64,000 nucleotides of DNA. It comes from Psychrobacter sp. DAB_AL43B (GTDB lineage Bacteria > Pseudomonadota > Gammaproteobacteria > Pseudomonadales > Moraxellaceae). The notes beneath the pieces are model-generated. The model searched no databases. It was not told the DNA's origin and worked only from the letters and a program-made list of their open reading frames with translations. Of this stretch, positions 45,959 to 55,064 are shown in pieces (position 1 is the stretch's first letter; each line of letters begins with the position of its first letter). The stretch covers positions 2,108,001 to 2,172,000 of the forward strand of contig NZ_LT799838.1 of assembly GCF_900168255.1 (NCBI RefSeq), read 5' to 3'. Both the position numbers and the translations under genes were made by a program.

Positions 45959-47062
45959 CTAGACCAATTTGGCCAATACCGCTTGCCCCATTTCCTGACA
46001 GCCTACTTGTTTTAGTCCAGCTTCACTACGGTCTAAGATATCGACAGTACGTAAGCCATCATCAAGGACATCACTTACCGCTTGCTCAATTGCTTGCGCG
46101 GCAGCTTCTTGTTTAAAGGTATAACGCAGCATCATCGCGACGGATAAAATGGTGGCCAATGGATTGGCTATATCTTGTCCTGCGATATCAGGGGCTGAAC
46201 CATGGCAAGGCTCATACATCCCTTTACCTGCTTCATCGAGACTGGCTGATGGTAGCATACCGATAGAACCCGTAAGCATAGCCGCTTCGTCAGATAAGAT
46301 ATCACCGAACAGATTGCCCGTTACCATGACATCGAACTGTTTAGGATCCTTGATAAGTTGCATACAGGCATTGTCGGCATACATATGCGATAACGCCACA
46401 TCGCCATAGTCCGCTTGCTGCAGCTCAATCATCGTCTGCTTCCAAAGCTCAGTGACTTCTAACACATTAGCTTTATCAATAGAGCAAACTTTGGCAGGTG
46501 TACCCGCTGCTTGCGCGCGTGTTTGTGCCAGCTCAAAAGCAACCTTGCCGATACGATTAATCTCGCTGGTGCTATAAACCATGGTGTTATAGCCTTGCTG
46601 CTCACCATTTTCTAGGGTGCGGATACCGCGTGGCTCACCAAAATAAATACCACCGGTCAATTCACGGACGATAAGCAAATCTAGACCTGAGATAATTTCA
46701 GGTTTAATACTAGAAGCATTGACCAGTTGCGGATAAAGTTTTGCCACTCGTAAATTGGCAAATAAACCAAGCTCACTACGGATTTTAAGCAGACCACGCT
46801 CAGGGCGTTTGCTGCGCTCAATACCATCCCACTTAGGCCCACCAACGGCACCCAATAACACCGCATCTGCTGCGCGCGCACGTTGTAGCGTCTCTTCTGG
46901 TAAAGGCTCTCCAGTTGCATCAACTGCCACACCGCCGATTAATCCAGACTCAAGGGTCAAACCTAACGCAAACTTATGATTGACAGCTTCGAGCACATCA
47001 ATGGCTTGAGTCATGATCTCAGGGCCAATACCATCGCCCGCTAATGTTAAAATCGTTGCCAT
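45959..47062 (-). CDS. leuB: 3-isopropylmalate dehydrogenase
   Basis: The 367-residue protein shows [81 protein letters not shown] and [26 protein letters not shown], all diagnostic of LeuB. It oxidatively decarboxylates 3-isopropylmalate with NAD+. It has AAGGATC before the ATG. A terminator hairpin stands upstream, between it and the lipoprotein gene, so it may have its own promoter. Confidence 0.98.
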   Translation of the reverse strand: MATILTLAGDGIGPEIMTQAIDVLEAVNHKFALGLTLESGLIGGVAVDATGEPLPEETLQRARAADAVLLGAVGGPKWDGIERSKRPERGLLKIRSELGLFANLRVAKLYPQLVNASSIKPEIISGLDLLIVRELTGGIYFGEPRGIRTLENGEQQGYNTMVYSTSEINRIGKVAFELAQTRAQAAGTPAKVCSIDKANVLEVTELWKQTMIELQQADYGDVALSHMYADNACMQLIKDPKQFDVMVTGNLFGDILSDEAAMLTGSIGMLPSASLDEAGKGMYEPCHGSAPDIAGQDIANPLATILSVAMMLRYTFKQEAAAQAIEQAVSDVLDDGLRTVDILDRSEAGLKQVGCQEMGQAVLAKLV

Positions 47063-47125
47063 ACTGATCCTTGTGGGTAAGTAAGTTTTTATTTATAGTT
47101 TTGCTATCATTTGATGACAGCTTTC

Positions 47126-47167
47126 TAAAAAACGACTTCTTGCACAATGAGCTGCACAAGAAGTCGT
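47126..47167 (-). terminator. Terminator between the lipoprotein gene and leuB
   Basis: ACGACTTCTTG (47132-47142) and CAAGAAGTCGT (47157-47167) form a perfect 11-bp stem. On the minus strand it is followed by TTTTTT and then the leuB leader. Confidence 0.85.
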
Positions 47168-47271
47168 CTATTTTATTAAGTTTTCTGCAAAAAGTTAGTA
47201 TTAAACGATCAAAATCAACATTGAGAGACAAGCTGCTTGCCTTTCACATTTTGCCTGTTAAGCGTTAATAG

Positions 47272-48021
47272 TCACGCCTTGGCTTTTACTTTCACTTTTG
47301 ATTGTGCTGGTGTCGCCTTAACCATACGAGTTTCTACAAACTCCCCTTGATGCTCAGTGCCTAGCTCTTTGCAGAAGCGGCGCTGCACCGTATTGCCTTG
47401 ATAAAGATCAACGCATAAAGGTTCTGGTGATGCTGTGTCTAACAAGCTACCCGTGTTTTGACTGGATTTTTTTTGATAAGCACGTAGCTGATAAGTACCG
47501 GGGTTAACAAAATCATGAATCATCGCAAAACGTTCTACATAACCCACATTATTTTCTGGATAGAAGTTAATATGTACTTCACGTTTAGCAGGCTGTACGC
47601 GAGCATAATAATTGGTCATCCCTGGCATACCAGATGCTGATAATGGAACAATTTTGATCGTGTTCTTATTAGCGAGCGGTGTCATATCTATGGTCATGGG
47701 TGCTTGCGTATGTTTAGTGCCATTACGACTTTTCCCGTTTCCACTGGCGTTCTTCATCGCGACCAGCATATTGGCATTAAAAGGCTTATGAGTATCAGGC
47801 GCAATGACTAAGGTGCGATCTATCTGCACAATCTCGCAGTGGTAAGTGCCGACGCAGGCAATATTCACTTCACCAGCGACAGGCTTGATATTACCCGCCC
47901 ACGCCTTTGCGTTTTCTGCTTGATCTATCTGTTGGTAGCCAGTCAACGCCTGACAGCCAGATAACAATAAGCTTGCGGCCATAGCCGTGCTTGTCCATAC
48001 AGCGAAACGTGTTTTATTCAT
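47272..48021 (-). CDS. Unknown lipoprotein inside the leu gene group
   Basis: A signal peptide with a clear lipobox (AASLLLSG|CQALTGYQ) defines a lipoprotein. The mature part of about 225 residues is soluble, with four more cysteines (IACVGTYHCEI, PLCVDLY, RRFCKEL), likely disulfides in the periplasm. I recognise no named family. The C-terminus is Lys/Ala-rich (SKVKVKAKA). It lies between leuD and leuB, with terminator-like hairpins after it. A link to leucine synthesis is not evident. Confidence 0.8.
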   Translation of the reverse strand: MNKTRFAVWTSTAMAASLLLSGCQALTGYQQIDQAENAKAWAGNIKPVAGEVNIACVGTYHCEIVQIDRTLVIAPDTHKPFNANMLVAMKNASGNGKSRNGTKHTQAPMTIDMTPLANKNTIKIVPLSASGMPGMTNYYARVQPAKREVHINFYPENNVGYVERFAMIHDFVNPGTYQLRAYQKKSSQNTGSLLDTASPEPLCVDLYQGNTVQRRFCKELGTEHQGEFVETRMVKATPAQSKVKVKAKA

Positions 48022-48221
48022 AATGGTGGCTACTATTTATAAGATAGAAAAATATAATAATGTAAAAATAGATTACCATTCATTTTAGCCATTTAATCAC
48101 CATAACTCAACGCTGTATTAGCGCTAAGCTATTCTTTATGGCGATTAACAAATATTGATTTATCATTTACTGTTAATCGCTCGTTATTAATATTTCGTTT
48201 TTAATATTTCGTTGTTAATGA

Positions 48222-48872
48222 CTAAGCTCTAACTTCATTGAATATCCAAGGCGTTTTTTGCATCATTTTATGCTCGTATTCTTTAATAGCACCACTTTGT
48301 TGTAAAGTCAGTCCAATATCATCAAGACCATTTAGCAGACAGTGTTTACGAAAGTCATCAACCTCAAACGCATATTCTTCGCCCGTTGGGGTGATAACGA
48401 CTTGACGCTCAAGATCAGCTGTCAATTCATAGCCTTCGTTGGCAAACGTCGCTTTCATTAATTTATCAACGATTTCTTCATTCAATACAATCGGTAGCAT
48501 GCCATTTTTGAAACAGTTATTATAAAAAATATCGGCAAAGCTCGGCGCAATAACGGTACGAAAACCATACTCTGAAAGCGCCCAAGGCGCATGTTCACGG
48601 CTAGAGCCGCAACCAAAGTTTCTGCGCGCCAGTAAGATGTTAGCACCTTGATAGCGTGGCTGATTTAGAATAAAGTCAGGATTAATAATACGTGTGCTAT
48701 TGTCTTGACCCGGATAACCTTCATCCAGATAACGCCAATCATCAAATAGATTAACGCCAAAGCCTGTACGTTTAATAGACTTCAAAAACTGTTTTGCAAT
48801 AATCTGATCGGTATCGACGTTGGCGCGATCAAGTGGGCAAACGATACCCGTTTGAGTGTTATAAGCTTGCAT
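48222..48872 (-). CDS. leuD: 3-isopropylmalate dehydratase small subunit
   Basis: The 216-residue protein contains [68 protein letters not shown] and [17 protein letters not shown], the LeuD signatures. With LeuC it isomerises 2-isopropylmalate to 3-isopropylmalate. It follows leuC by 79 bases on the same strand. Confidence 0.98.
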   Translation of the reverse strand: MQAYNTQTGIVCPLDRANVDTDQIIAKQFLKSIKRTGFGVNLFDDWRYLDEGYPGQDNSTRIINPDFILNQPRYQGANILLARRNFGCGSSREHAPWALSEYGFRTVIAPSFADIFYNNCFKNGMLPIVLNEEIVDKLMKATFANEGYELTADLERQVVITPTGEEYAFEVDDFRKHCLLNGLDDIGLTLQQSGAIKEYEHKMMQKTPWIFNEVRA

Positions 48873-48951
48873 AAATACATCCTCTAATATAAAGGTAATC
48901 GTAACCGTTAAAGCATGGCTAATAACCGGTTATCGATAACTGAGTGTCCAC

Positions 48952-50370
48952 TTAGAATGTGCGCACATCCACAAAATGACCAGCCAACGCTGCTGCTGCT
49001 GCCATCGCTGGACTCACTAAATGCGTACGACCGCCATTACCTTGACGACCTTCAAAGTTACGGTTAGAGGTCGAGGCACAGTGCTCTTGTGGCTCAAGCT
49101 TATCGGCATTCATCGCCAAACACATCGAGCAGCCAGGCTCACGCCATTCGAAACCTGCCTCGGTAAACAAGGTATCCAAGCCTTCTGCTTCCGCTTGCAA
49201 CTTCACTTGCCCAGAGCCCGCAACGACGATGGCTTCTTTGATAGTATCAGCCACTTTACGACCTTTAATTACGGCTGCGGCATCACGCAAATCTTCGATA
49301 CGTGAGTTGGTACAAGAACCGATAAATATACGATCAAGCTGAATATCAGTAATTTTCTGTCCTGCTTGCAAGCCCATGTAAGTATAAGCGCGTAACCAAC
49401 CTTCTTCTTGTGCTTCGTCAATGGCTTGATCAGGGGTTGGCACTGATTGGGTGATATCAACGACCATTTCAGGTGACGTGCCCCACGATACTTGCGGTGC
49501 TATTTGGCTGCCATCAATCTCAATCACGCTATCAAATACGGCGTCATCATCTGAATAAAAAGTACGCCAGTATGTTTCTGCTTGCTGCCATTGCTCAGCA
49601 GTTGGCGCATAAGGACGACCTTTGACATAATCTATCGTCGTATCATCAACGGCAACCATACCCACGCGCGCGCCCGCTTCAATCGCCATATTGCAGACGG
49701 TCATGCGCCCTTCCATAGTCATGTCTTCAAATACTTGACCAGCAAATTCAATGGCATGTCCTGTTCCACCAGCGGTGCCAATTTTTGCGATGATAGCAAG
49801 TACCACGTCTTTTGAGGTCACGCCAGCGCCAAGCTTACCCGTGACGCGGATTTGCATATTTTTTGATTTCTTTTGAATCAAGCACTGAGTTGCCAATACA
49901 TGCTCAACCTCTGATGTGCCAATACCATGCGCCAAGCAACCTAGTGCGCCATGTGTTGCTGTATGAGAATCACCACAAACGACGGTCATACCGGGCAATA
50001 CCAAGCCTTGCTCAGGACCGACGACATGCAAGATGCCTTGACGGGCGTCATTGATGGTAAATTCGGCAATATCAAACTTAGTACAGTTTTCATCTAAAGT
50101 CAGTACTTGTAAGCGAGACACTTTATCTTTAATACCTGCAACACCCTCTGAGCGCTCTTTAGTCACCGTTGGCACATTATGGTCAGGGCTTGCAATATTG
50201 GCAGACAGACGCCACGGCGCTCTATTGGCCAGCTCTAAGCCTTCAAATGCCTGCGGACTCGTCACTTCATGCAGCAAATGGCGGTCGATATAAATCAGAC
50301 TCGAACCATCATCTCGCTTAGTGACTTCATGAGCATTCCAAAGTTTGTCATATAACGTTTGACCGGCCAT
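48952..50370 (-). CDS. leuC: 3-isopropylmalate dehydratase large subunit
   Basis: Aconitase-family motifs are present: [49 protein letters not shown] and [15 protein letters not shown], with the three cysteines of the [4Fe-4S] cluster. The frame is open upstream to 50499. The ATG at 50370 ([16 protein letters not shown]) has AAGGA seven bases before it and gives the standard 472-residue LeuC, so I take it as the start. Confidence 0.98.
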   Translation of the reverse strand: MAGQTLYDKLWNAHEVTKRDDGSSLIYIDRHLLHEVTSPQAFEGLELANRAPWRLSANIASPDHNVPTVTKERSEGVAGIKDKVSRLQVLTLDENCTKFDIAEFTINDARQGILHVVGPEQGLVLPGMTVVCGDSHTATHGALGCLAHGIGTSEVEHVLATQCLIQKKSKNMQIRVTGKLGAGVTSKDVVLAIIAKIGTAGGTGHAIEFAGQVFEDMTMEGRMTVCNMAIEAGARVGMVAVDDTTIDYVKGRPYAPTAEQWQQAETYWRTFYSDDDAVFDSVIEIDGSQIAPQVSWGTSPEMVVDITQSVPTPDQAIDEAQEEGWLRAYTYMGLQAGQKITDIQLDRIFIGSCTNSRIEDLRDAAAVIKGRKVADTIKEAIVVAGSGQVKLQAEAEGLDTLFTEAGFEWREPGCSMCLAMNADKLEPQEHCASTSNRNFEGRQGNGGRTHLVSPAMAAAAALAGHFVDVRTF

Positions 50371-50578
50371 GTTGCTATCCTTTTTAGTTGCTAATAACTT
50401 AATTTTTCGTTTGTCTAGACAGTAGTAAGCTAGGACCTTTTTATTTGTAATTTGATAATAAGCGCTGCAATCGGCCAACGAACCAAGTTTTATAGTCAAA
50501 TAATCAAATTTATATAATAAATACGTCTTGATGTCTTGTGATTATAGCAGGCTAATCCTATAATAATAATTGATGATT

Positions 50579-50594
50579 TTTGCATAGTTGCAAA
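50579..50594. promoter_or_regulatory. Dyad operator candidate between leuC and its divergent LysR gene
   Basis: TTTGCA-TAGT-TGCAAA is a perfect 6-bp dyad lying in the 299-bp divergent region, about 210 bases from the leuC start and 75 from the regulator start. LysR regulators commonly bind such sites. No other gene lies in this gap. Confidence 0.4.
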
Positions 50595-50669
50595 CTTTTA
50601 TTTCTAATACATTATGACTAGGTTAGCCAACTTTTATTTATAGCTCGCTACGTAGCTAAGGACATCGGT

Positions 50670-51542
50670 GTGAATACCACAAATTTGACGACATTCGTCA
50701 CTGTTATGCAAACAAGCAGTATTTCGGGTGCCGCAGAAAAACTGTTTATTACTCAGCCTGCGGTCAGTAAACGCATCAAAAACTTAGAAGATGAATTCAA
50801 TATTACCTTATTTGATACCGTAGGGCGCGGGATTGTGCCAACGCAAGCGGCTAGTGAGATGTTACCTCATGCCAAACGCTGGCTTGAAGATTATGAAAAC
50901 TTCAAAATCAACTTGCAGCATTCTAAGCACATTGTATCCGGAAAGCTCGTCATCGGCACCAGTCATCACATAGGCTTACATCATTTAGCGCCTGTATTAA
51001 AGCACTTTATCCAAGCCTATCCTGCCGTACAGTTGGAAGTGCACTTTGTGGATTCAGAAACCGCCCACAAATCGGTGTTAGATGGCGATTTATCATTGGC
51101 ATTTTTAACATTACCGCCTGTATATGATAAGCGCTTGAGCTATCATACTCTATGGTCAGATCCACTCTTCTTTATGACCGGCACATTATCCCCTTTGGCC
51201 ACAAAGTCTAATGTGACGTTAGAGCAATTGGCACGCTACCCTGCTATTTTGCCGTCTGCTAATACCTTTACCAGTCAGATTACCTTGGCTGAATTTGCTA
51301 AGCACAACCTAAAGCCTTATGCCACTATGAGCACTAACCCACTTGAATCTATTCGAATGTTGGTTTCTGTTGGACTCGGCTGGTCAGTATTGCCACAAAC
51401 GATGATCAGTCAAGACTTAGAACGTATTGATATGGCCGATAATATCGAATTACAGCGTTATTTAGGCGTGGTCATCAATCCAAAACTAACGCAATCTAAC
51501 AGCGTTACTGCTCTATTGGAATTACTTGCTCCGATCGAGTAA
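50670..51542 (+). CDS. LysR-family regulator, probably of leuCDB
   Basis: The 290-residue protein begins with GTG and has the LysR helix-turn-helix (SSISGAAEKLFITQPAVSKRIKNLEDEF). Its effector domain includes SGKLVIGTSHHIGLHHLAPVL and VSVGLGWSVLPQTMI. It is divergent from leuC, an arrangement frequent in proteobacteria where the regulator controls the leucine genes. The effector is unknown. Confidence 0.9.
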   Translation: MNTTNLTTFVTVMQTSSISGAAEKLFITQPAVSKRIKNLEDEFNITLFDTVGRGIVPTQAASEMLPHAKRWLEDYENFKINLQHSKHIVSGKLVIGTSHHIGLHHLAPVLKHFIQAYPAVQLEVHFVDSETAHKSVLDGDLSLAFLTLPPVYDKRLSYHTLWSDPLFFMTGTLSPLATKSNVTLEQLARYPAILPSANTFTSQITLAEFAKHNLKPYATMSTNPLESIRMLVSVGLGWSVLPQTMISQDLERIDMADNIELQRYLGVVINPKLTQSNSVTALLELLAPIE

Positions 51543-52051
51543 AGAGTTACTGGCTAAAAGATTGCTAACTTATGCTAAGTGTTCTCTTAACAGAGCATAA
51601 TTATTTAAAAAATTGCCGAATTCGCATTTGTGACTCTCATACGTTATAATACAGCTGACGTTTTTTGATAACATAAGTTTACCTTAATAACACTGATAGT
51701 CATATATTGAATAGTTCTAGTAATATATGATAGTAAACAGTAGGTTTAATGGTTTTAAATGATTGGTTATATAAGTGACTAATATTTATATGTGATTAGT
51801 AGATGAGGGCAACTACCATAGTAGGCTGAAAAATGTATTTTCAGTAGTCTTTTAATCACTACTTTATAAATATAAGCCCTAGAACAGCATCAATCATATA
51901 AAACTAACAGAAGATATTGAATAAAAGCCATTATGTCCTACTTAATGGCTTTTTTCGTCTTTAGATATTGTTTCTAAACATCGTCTTGTAAGACTTAATT
52001 TTTCTCGTTAAAAATAATGACAGCCAATAAAGTTGGTTAAGGACAATTTAT
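51543..52051. other. 509-bp gap between the LysR gene and putP
   Basis: No protein gene is credible. It holds a TATAAT hexamer at 51645-51650 without a good -35, a small hairpin (CTGAAAAAT.ATTTTCAG near 51825) and a strong terminator at 51923-51955. A small RNA between the hexamer and the terminator is possible but unsupported. The 96 bases after the terminator must hold the putP promoter or leader. Confidence 0.4.
51923..51955 (+). terminator. Terminator upstream of putP
   Basis: AAAAGCCATTA and TAATGGCTTTT form a perfect 11-bp stem with a 9-nt loop, followed by TT. It lies 380 bases after the LysR gene, so it may end a longer transcript or a small RNA. Confidence 0.85.
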
Positions 52052-53551
52052 ATGAACGGAGTTTCTAGTGGCGTGCTGGTATCACTTGGCGCCTATTTCT
52101 TAGTGATGATTGGGATTGGCATTTACGCTTATTTTAAGCAAGCCAATGATACTGAAGGCTATATGCTCGGTGGCCGTAGTTTAGGTCCTGCTGTAACCGC
52201 ATTATCCGCTGGCGCATCAGATATGTCCGGTTGGCTATTACTTGGTTTACCGGGCGCCATGTATACTAGCGGTGTGGTTAGTGCTTGGATTGCGATTGGG
52301 TTAACCATCGGTGCTTTCCTAAACTACATTATCGTTGCGCCAAGATTACGTGTCTATACTGAGGTGGCCGACAATGCCATCACACTACCTGATTATTTTG
52401 CTAACCGCTTTGAAGACAAATCACATATGCTGCGTGTTATATCAGCGGTAGTTATTATCTTATTCTTTACTGTTTATACTGCAGCCAGCTTAGTTGGTGG
52501 CGGTAAACTCTTTGAAAGCTCACTCAATCTATCTTATAGTACTGGTCTGTGGGTGACTGCTGGTGTGGTCGTCGCTTATACCTTATTTGGTGGTTTCTTA
52601 GCGGTCTCAATGACTGACTTTGTACAGGGTATCATCATGCTATTTGCCATGGTGATCGTTCCTATTGTTGCTTTGACTGATCTTGGTGGTGTATCAGCAA
52701 CTACTGAAGCCGTTCGAAACATTGATCCAAACCTACTTAATATTACCAGTGGTATGACCATCATGGGTATTATTTCCTTACTAGCATGGGGCCTAGGCTA
52801 TTTTGGTCAGCCGCATATTATTGTACGTTTCATGGCAATACGTTCTGTTAAAGATATCCCAACGGCACGTAACATTGGTATGAGCTGGATGATTATCAGT
52901 CTTATTGGCGCTTGTATAACTGGTATCGCTGGTCGCGCCTATGTACAAAAAACTGCTATGACTGTAGATGATCCTGAAACTATTTTCTTAGTATTTACCC
53001 AGTTTTTATTCACCCCACTGGTTTCAGGTTTCTTGTTAGCCGCTATTTTAGCGGCAATTATGAGTACCATTTCATCACAGCTCTTGGTAGTATCAAGCTC
53101 ATTAACTAAAGATGTCTACAAACTATTCTTTGATAGAGATGCACCAGAAGCTCGTCAAGTAATGGTCGGTCGTATCTCAGTTATATTAGTTGCTGTTATC
53201 GCTATTTTACTAGCTTCTAATCCAGAGAGCTCTGTACTAAGCCTTGTATCAAATGCATGGGCTGGATTCGGTGCTGCTTTTGGACCCCTAGTCATATTTA
53301 GCTTAATATGGCGCGGTATGAACCGTAACGGTGCTGTTGCTGGTATGGTCGTTGGCGCATTAACTGTCATCTTATGGATATATGGTCCTTTCCAAATCAA
53401 CGGTATGGCGCTTAATAGTTGGTTATATGCGATTGTCCCAGGTTTCGTTCTTAGTACTGTCGCTATCTTTGCGGTAAGTATTATGACAGGCGGTCCAAAG
53501 GATTCAATCAAAGAGAAATTTAAAGAAATGGAAATGAATTTGCATAAATAA
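52052..53551 (+). CDS. putP: Sodium/proline symporter
   Basis: The 499-residue protein has 13 predicted membrane helices and PutP/SSSF signatures: GYMLGGRSLGPAVTALSAGASDMSGWLLLGLPGAMY, GRAYVQKTA and FLLAAILAAIMSTISSQLLVVSSSLTKDVYK. The start has AAGGAC upstream. It couples Na+ to proline uptake. No putA is adjacent. Its 3' terminator was split by the IS3-family element. Confidence 0.95.
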   Translation: MNGVSSGVLVSLGAYFLVMIGIGIYAYFKQANDTEGYMLGGRSLGPAVTALSAGASDMSGWLLLGLPGAMYTSGVVSAWIAIGLTIGAFLNYIIVAPRLRVYTEVADNAITLPDYFANRFEDKSHMLRVISAVVIILFFTVYTAASLVGGGKLFESSLNLSYSTGLWVTAGVVVAYTLFGGFLAVSMTDFVQGIIMLFAMVIVPIVALTDLGGVSATTEAVRNIDPNLLNITSGMTIMGIISLLAWGLGYFGQPHIIVRFMAIRSVKDIPTARNIGMSWMIISLIGACITGIAGRAYVQKTAMTVDDPETIFLVFTQFLFTPLVSGFLLAAILAAIMSTISSQLLVVSSSLTKDVYKLFFDRDAPEARQVMVGRISVILVAVIAILLASNPESSVLSLVSNAWAGFGAAFGPLVIFSLIWRGMNRNGAVAGMVVGALTVILWIYGPFQINGMALNSWLYAIVPGFVLSTVAIFAVSIMTGGPKDSIKEKFKEMEMNLHK

Positions 53552-53626
53552 GCACTTTTTATTCACTATTGTCTAATTAAAAAACCTCGCCATGTGAACT
53601 AACCCCCAAATGTTGGACGGTTTAGT

Positions 53627-54972
53627 TTACCCCAAGGACTGAGTTCTGTACTGCACAGGACTCAGTCCTTTCAGTTTCATCTGAATACGCTCATTGTTGT
53701 AATAATGAATATACTCGTGAATCTGTTGTTCTAAATCCTCAATCGTTTGAGGTTTTTCAATATAAATCGTCTCACACTTAAGTGTCCCGAAGAACCCTTC
53801 CATCAGTGCGTTATCTAAGCAGTTGCCTTTTCTGCTCATACTTTGCTTAATACCATGCTGTTTAAGCACCTGTCCAAACTGTCTCAGTTGATAATGCCAT
53901 CCTTGATCAGAGTGCAGCATTAGTGCCTTATCGCGACACGCTTTAGTCTTTGCTAAAGCATCATCAAGCATCTTACTAACTAAGTCATAGGTCGGGCGCC
54001 TTGAGAGCGTATAACTGACGATCTCATTGTTATAACAATCGAGTATAGGCGATAAATACAGCTTATTATCACCCACCTTAAACTCAGTAATGTCAGTGAG
54101 CCAGCGTTTATGCGGATGACCTGAATAAAACTGGCGCTTTAAATGATTCTTCGCGATTTTACCTTGTTGTCCTTTATAGGAGCGGTACTTCTGACGTCTT
54201 ATCTTTGCGCTAAGCTTCATTTGACGCATAAGCTTAGCAATGAGCTTATGGTTGTGATGAATCCCTAGGTACTTTAACGCGGCCGTGACTCTACGGTAGC
54301 CATACCTGCCTTTATGCTGATGGTAAAGCTCAGTTATTCGCTGTTTCAAATCAGCGTACTTATCGTCACTCTCAAGCTTTGTTCTATGGTAATAAAAGAC
54401 GCTTTTAGGCAGACATGAGGCTTTAAGTAAGTCAGATAAACAACAGCTATCCCTTAGTGCTTCGATGAGCCTTGCTTTGTCACTGCTTGTTCCTTTTGTT
54501 TGAGCAAGGCATCTAGCTTTTTTAGGTAGGCAACCTCCGCACGTAGGTATTCATTCTCACGTTTGAGTTCTGCTAGTGTTTTTTCATCATCTGGTTTGTC
54601 GGTAATAAATGGCTTGGTCATGGCGGTTCTACCTTTACGTTTGGATATTAGTCCAGACATGCCATAAAGCCGATACGCTTTGTGCCAATGACTAATTAAG
54701 GCAGGTGAGCTGATGTTGAACGTTAAAGCGACCTCGGATTGACTTAATCCTTGCTCTAACATGGTCGTAATCACGTGATGTTTAAACTCGCGACTATAGT
54801 GAGCTTTACTCGACTTTGGCTTGATGGCATCTATGCCACCGCTTTGGTATTGCTTAACCCATTTTTGTACAAGTTTCGAATCTACTTTAAACTTCTCACT
54901 TGTGGCAAGTCCGGTATGTCCTTGCCGATAGTATGCGATGACTTCGATCTTGAAGTCTAGTGTGTAACGCAT
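53627..54972 (-). CDS. IS3-family transposase OrfAB made by -1 frameshifting
   Basis: OrfA (54972 to 54454) has two helix-turn-helix units (FKIEVIAYYRQG.. and FKHHVITTMLEQGLSQSEVALTF) and a C-terminal coiled coil (LAELKRENEYLRAEVAYLKK). OrfB carries the DDE core: Asp in RWLTDITEF, Asp in LMLHSDQGW and Glu in ALMEGFFGTLKCE. OrfB is in the -1 frame. Shifting at A AAA AAG (54517-54523) gives a continuous product (KARCLAQTKGTSSDKARLIEAL). The 54349 Met is therefore not the true OrfB start. Confidence 0.9.
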
Positions 54973-54979
54973 AAAAATA

Positions 54980-55007
54980 CCCCATAAGTTGTGTCCAACT
55001 TATGGGG
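54980..55007 (-). promoter_or_regulatory. Hairpin just upstream of the transposase start
   Basis: CCCCATAAGTTG and CAACTTATGGGG form a perfect 12-bp stem with a 4-nt loop, ending 8 bases before the orfA ATG and inside the IS end. A transcript entering from outside the IS would fold here and hide the orfA start. Such hairpins protect many IS elements from read-through expression. Confidence 0.6.
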
Positions 55008-55064
55008 GTCAGTTCACATGATTAGCGAGGTTTTTTATGAGAATAACCTATCAAATCTGTATTA

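Larger units (their letters stand above)
53595..55016 (-). mobile_element. IS3-family (IS150-like) insertion sequence, complete
   Basis: The 1422-bp element has ends TGAACT..CCCCC and GGGGG..AGTTCA and is flanked by a CATG target duplication (53591-53594 and 55017-55020). OrfA and OrfB, with an A6G slip site, fit IS3-family organisation. Terminal repeats are imperfect but clear (TGAACTAACCCCCAAATGTTGGAC versus the opposite end TGAACTGACCCCCATAAGTTGG). It looks intact and recent. Confidence 0.92.
53579..55036. terminator. Bidirectional terminator of putP and slam, split by IS insertion
   Basis: The left arm AAAAAACCTCGC (53579-53590) and right arm GCGAGGTTTTTT (55025-55036) are perfectly complementary. 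Removing the IS and one CATG copy restores a 12-bp stem with loop CATGATTA. The hairpin would end both putP and the convergent slam gene. The arms are now 1.4 kb apart. Confidence 0.85.

Noticed and set aside
45844..46116. Plus-strand open frame starting in the leuB terminator
   Set aside because: Most of it is antisense to the leuB coding sequence and lacks a ribosome site.
51645..51955. Small RNA gene between the LysR gene and putP
   Set aside because: A TATAAT and a good terminator exist, but no -35 and no recognisable RNA family; evidence is too thin to call.
53627..54349. Independent OrfB start at 54349 in the IS3 element
   Set aside because: The -1 frame is open upstream to the A6G slip site and encodes typical OrfB N-terminal sequence, so the Met is internal.
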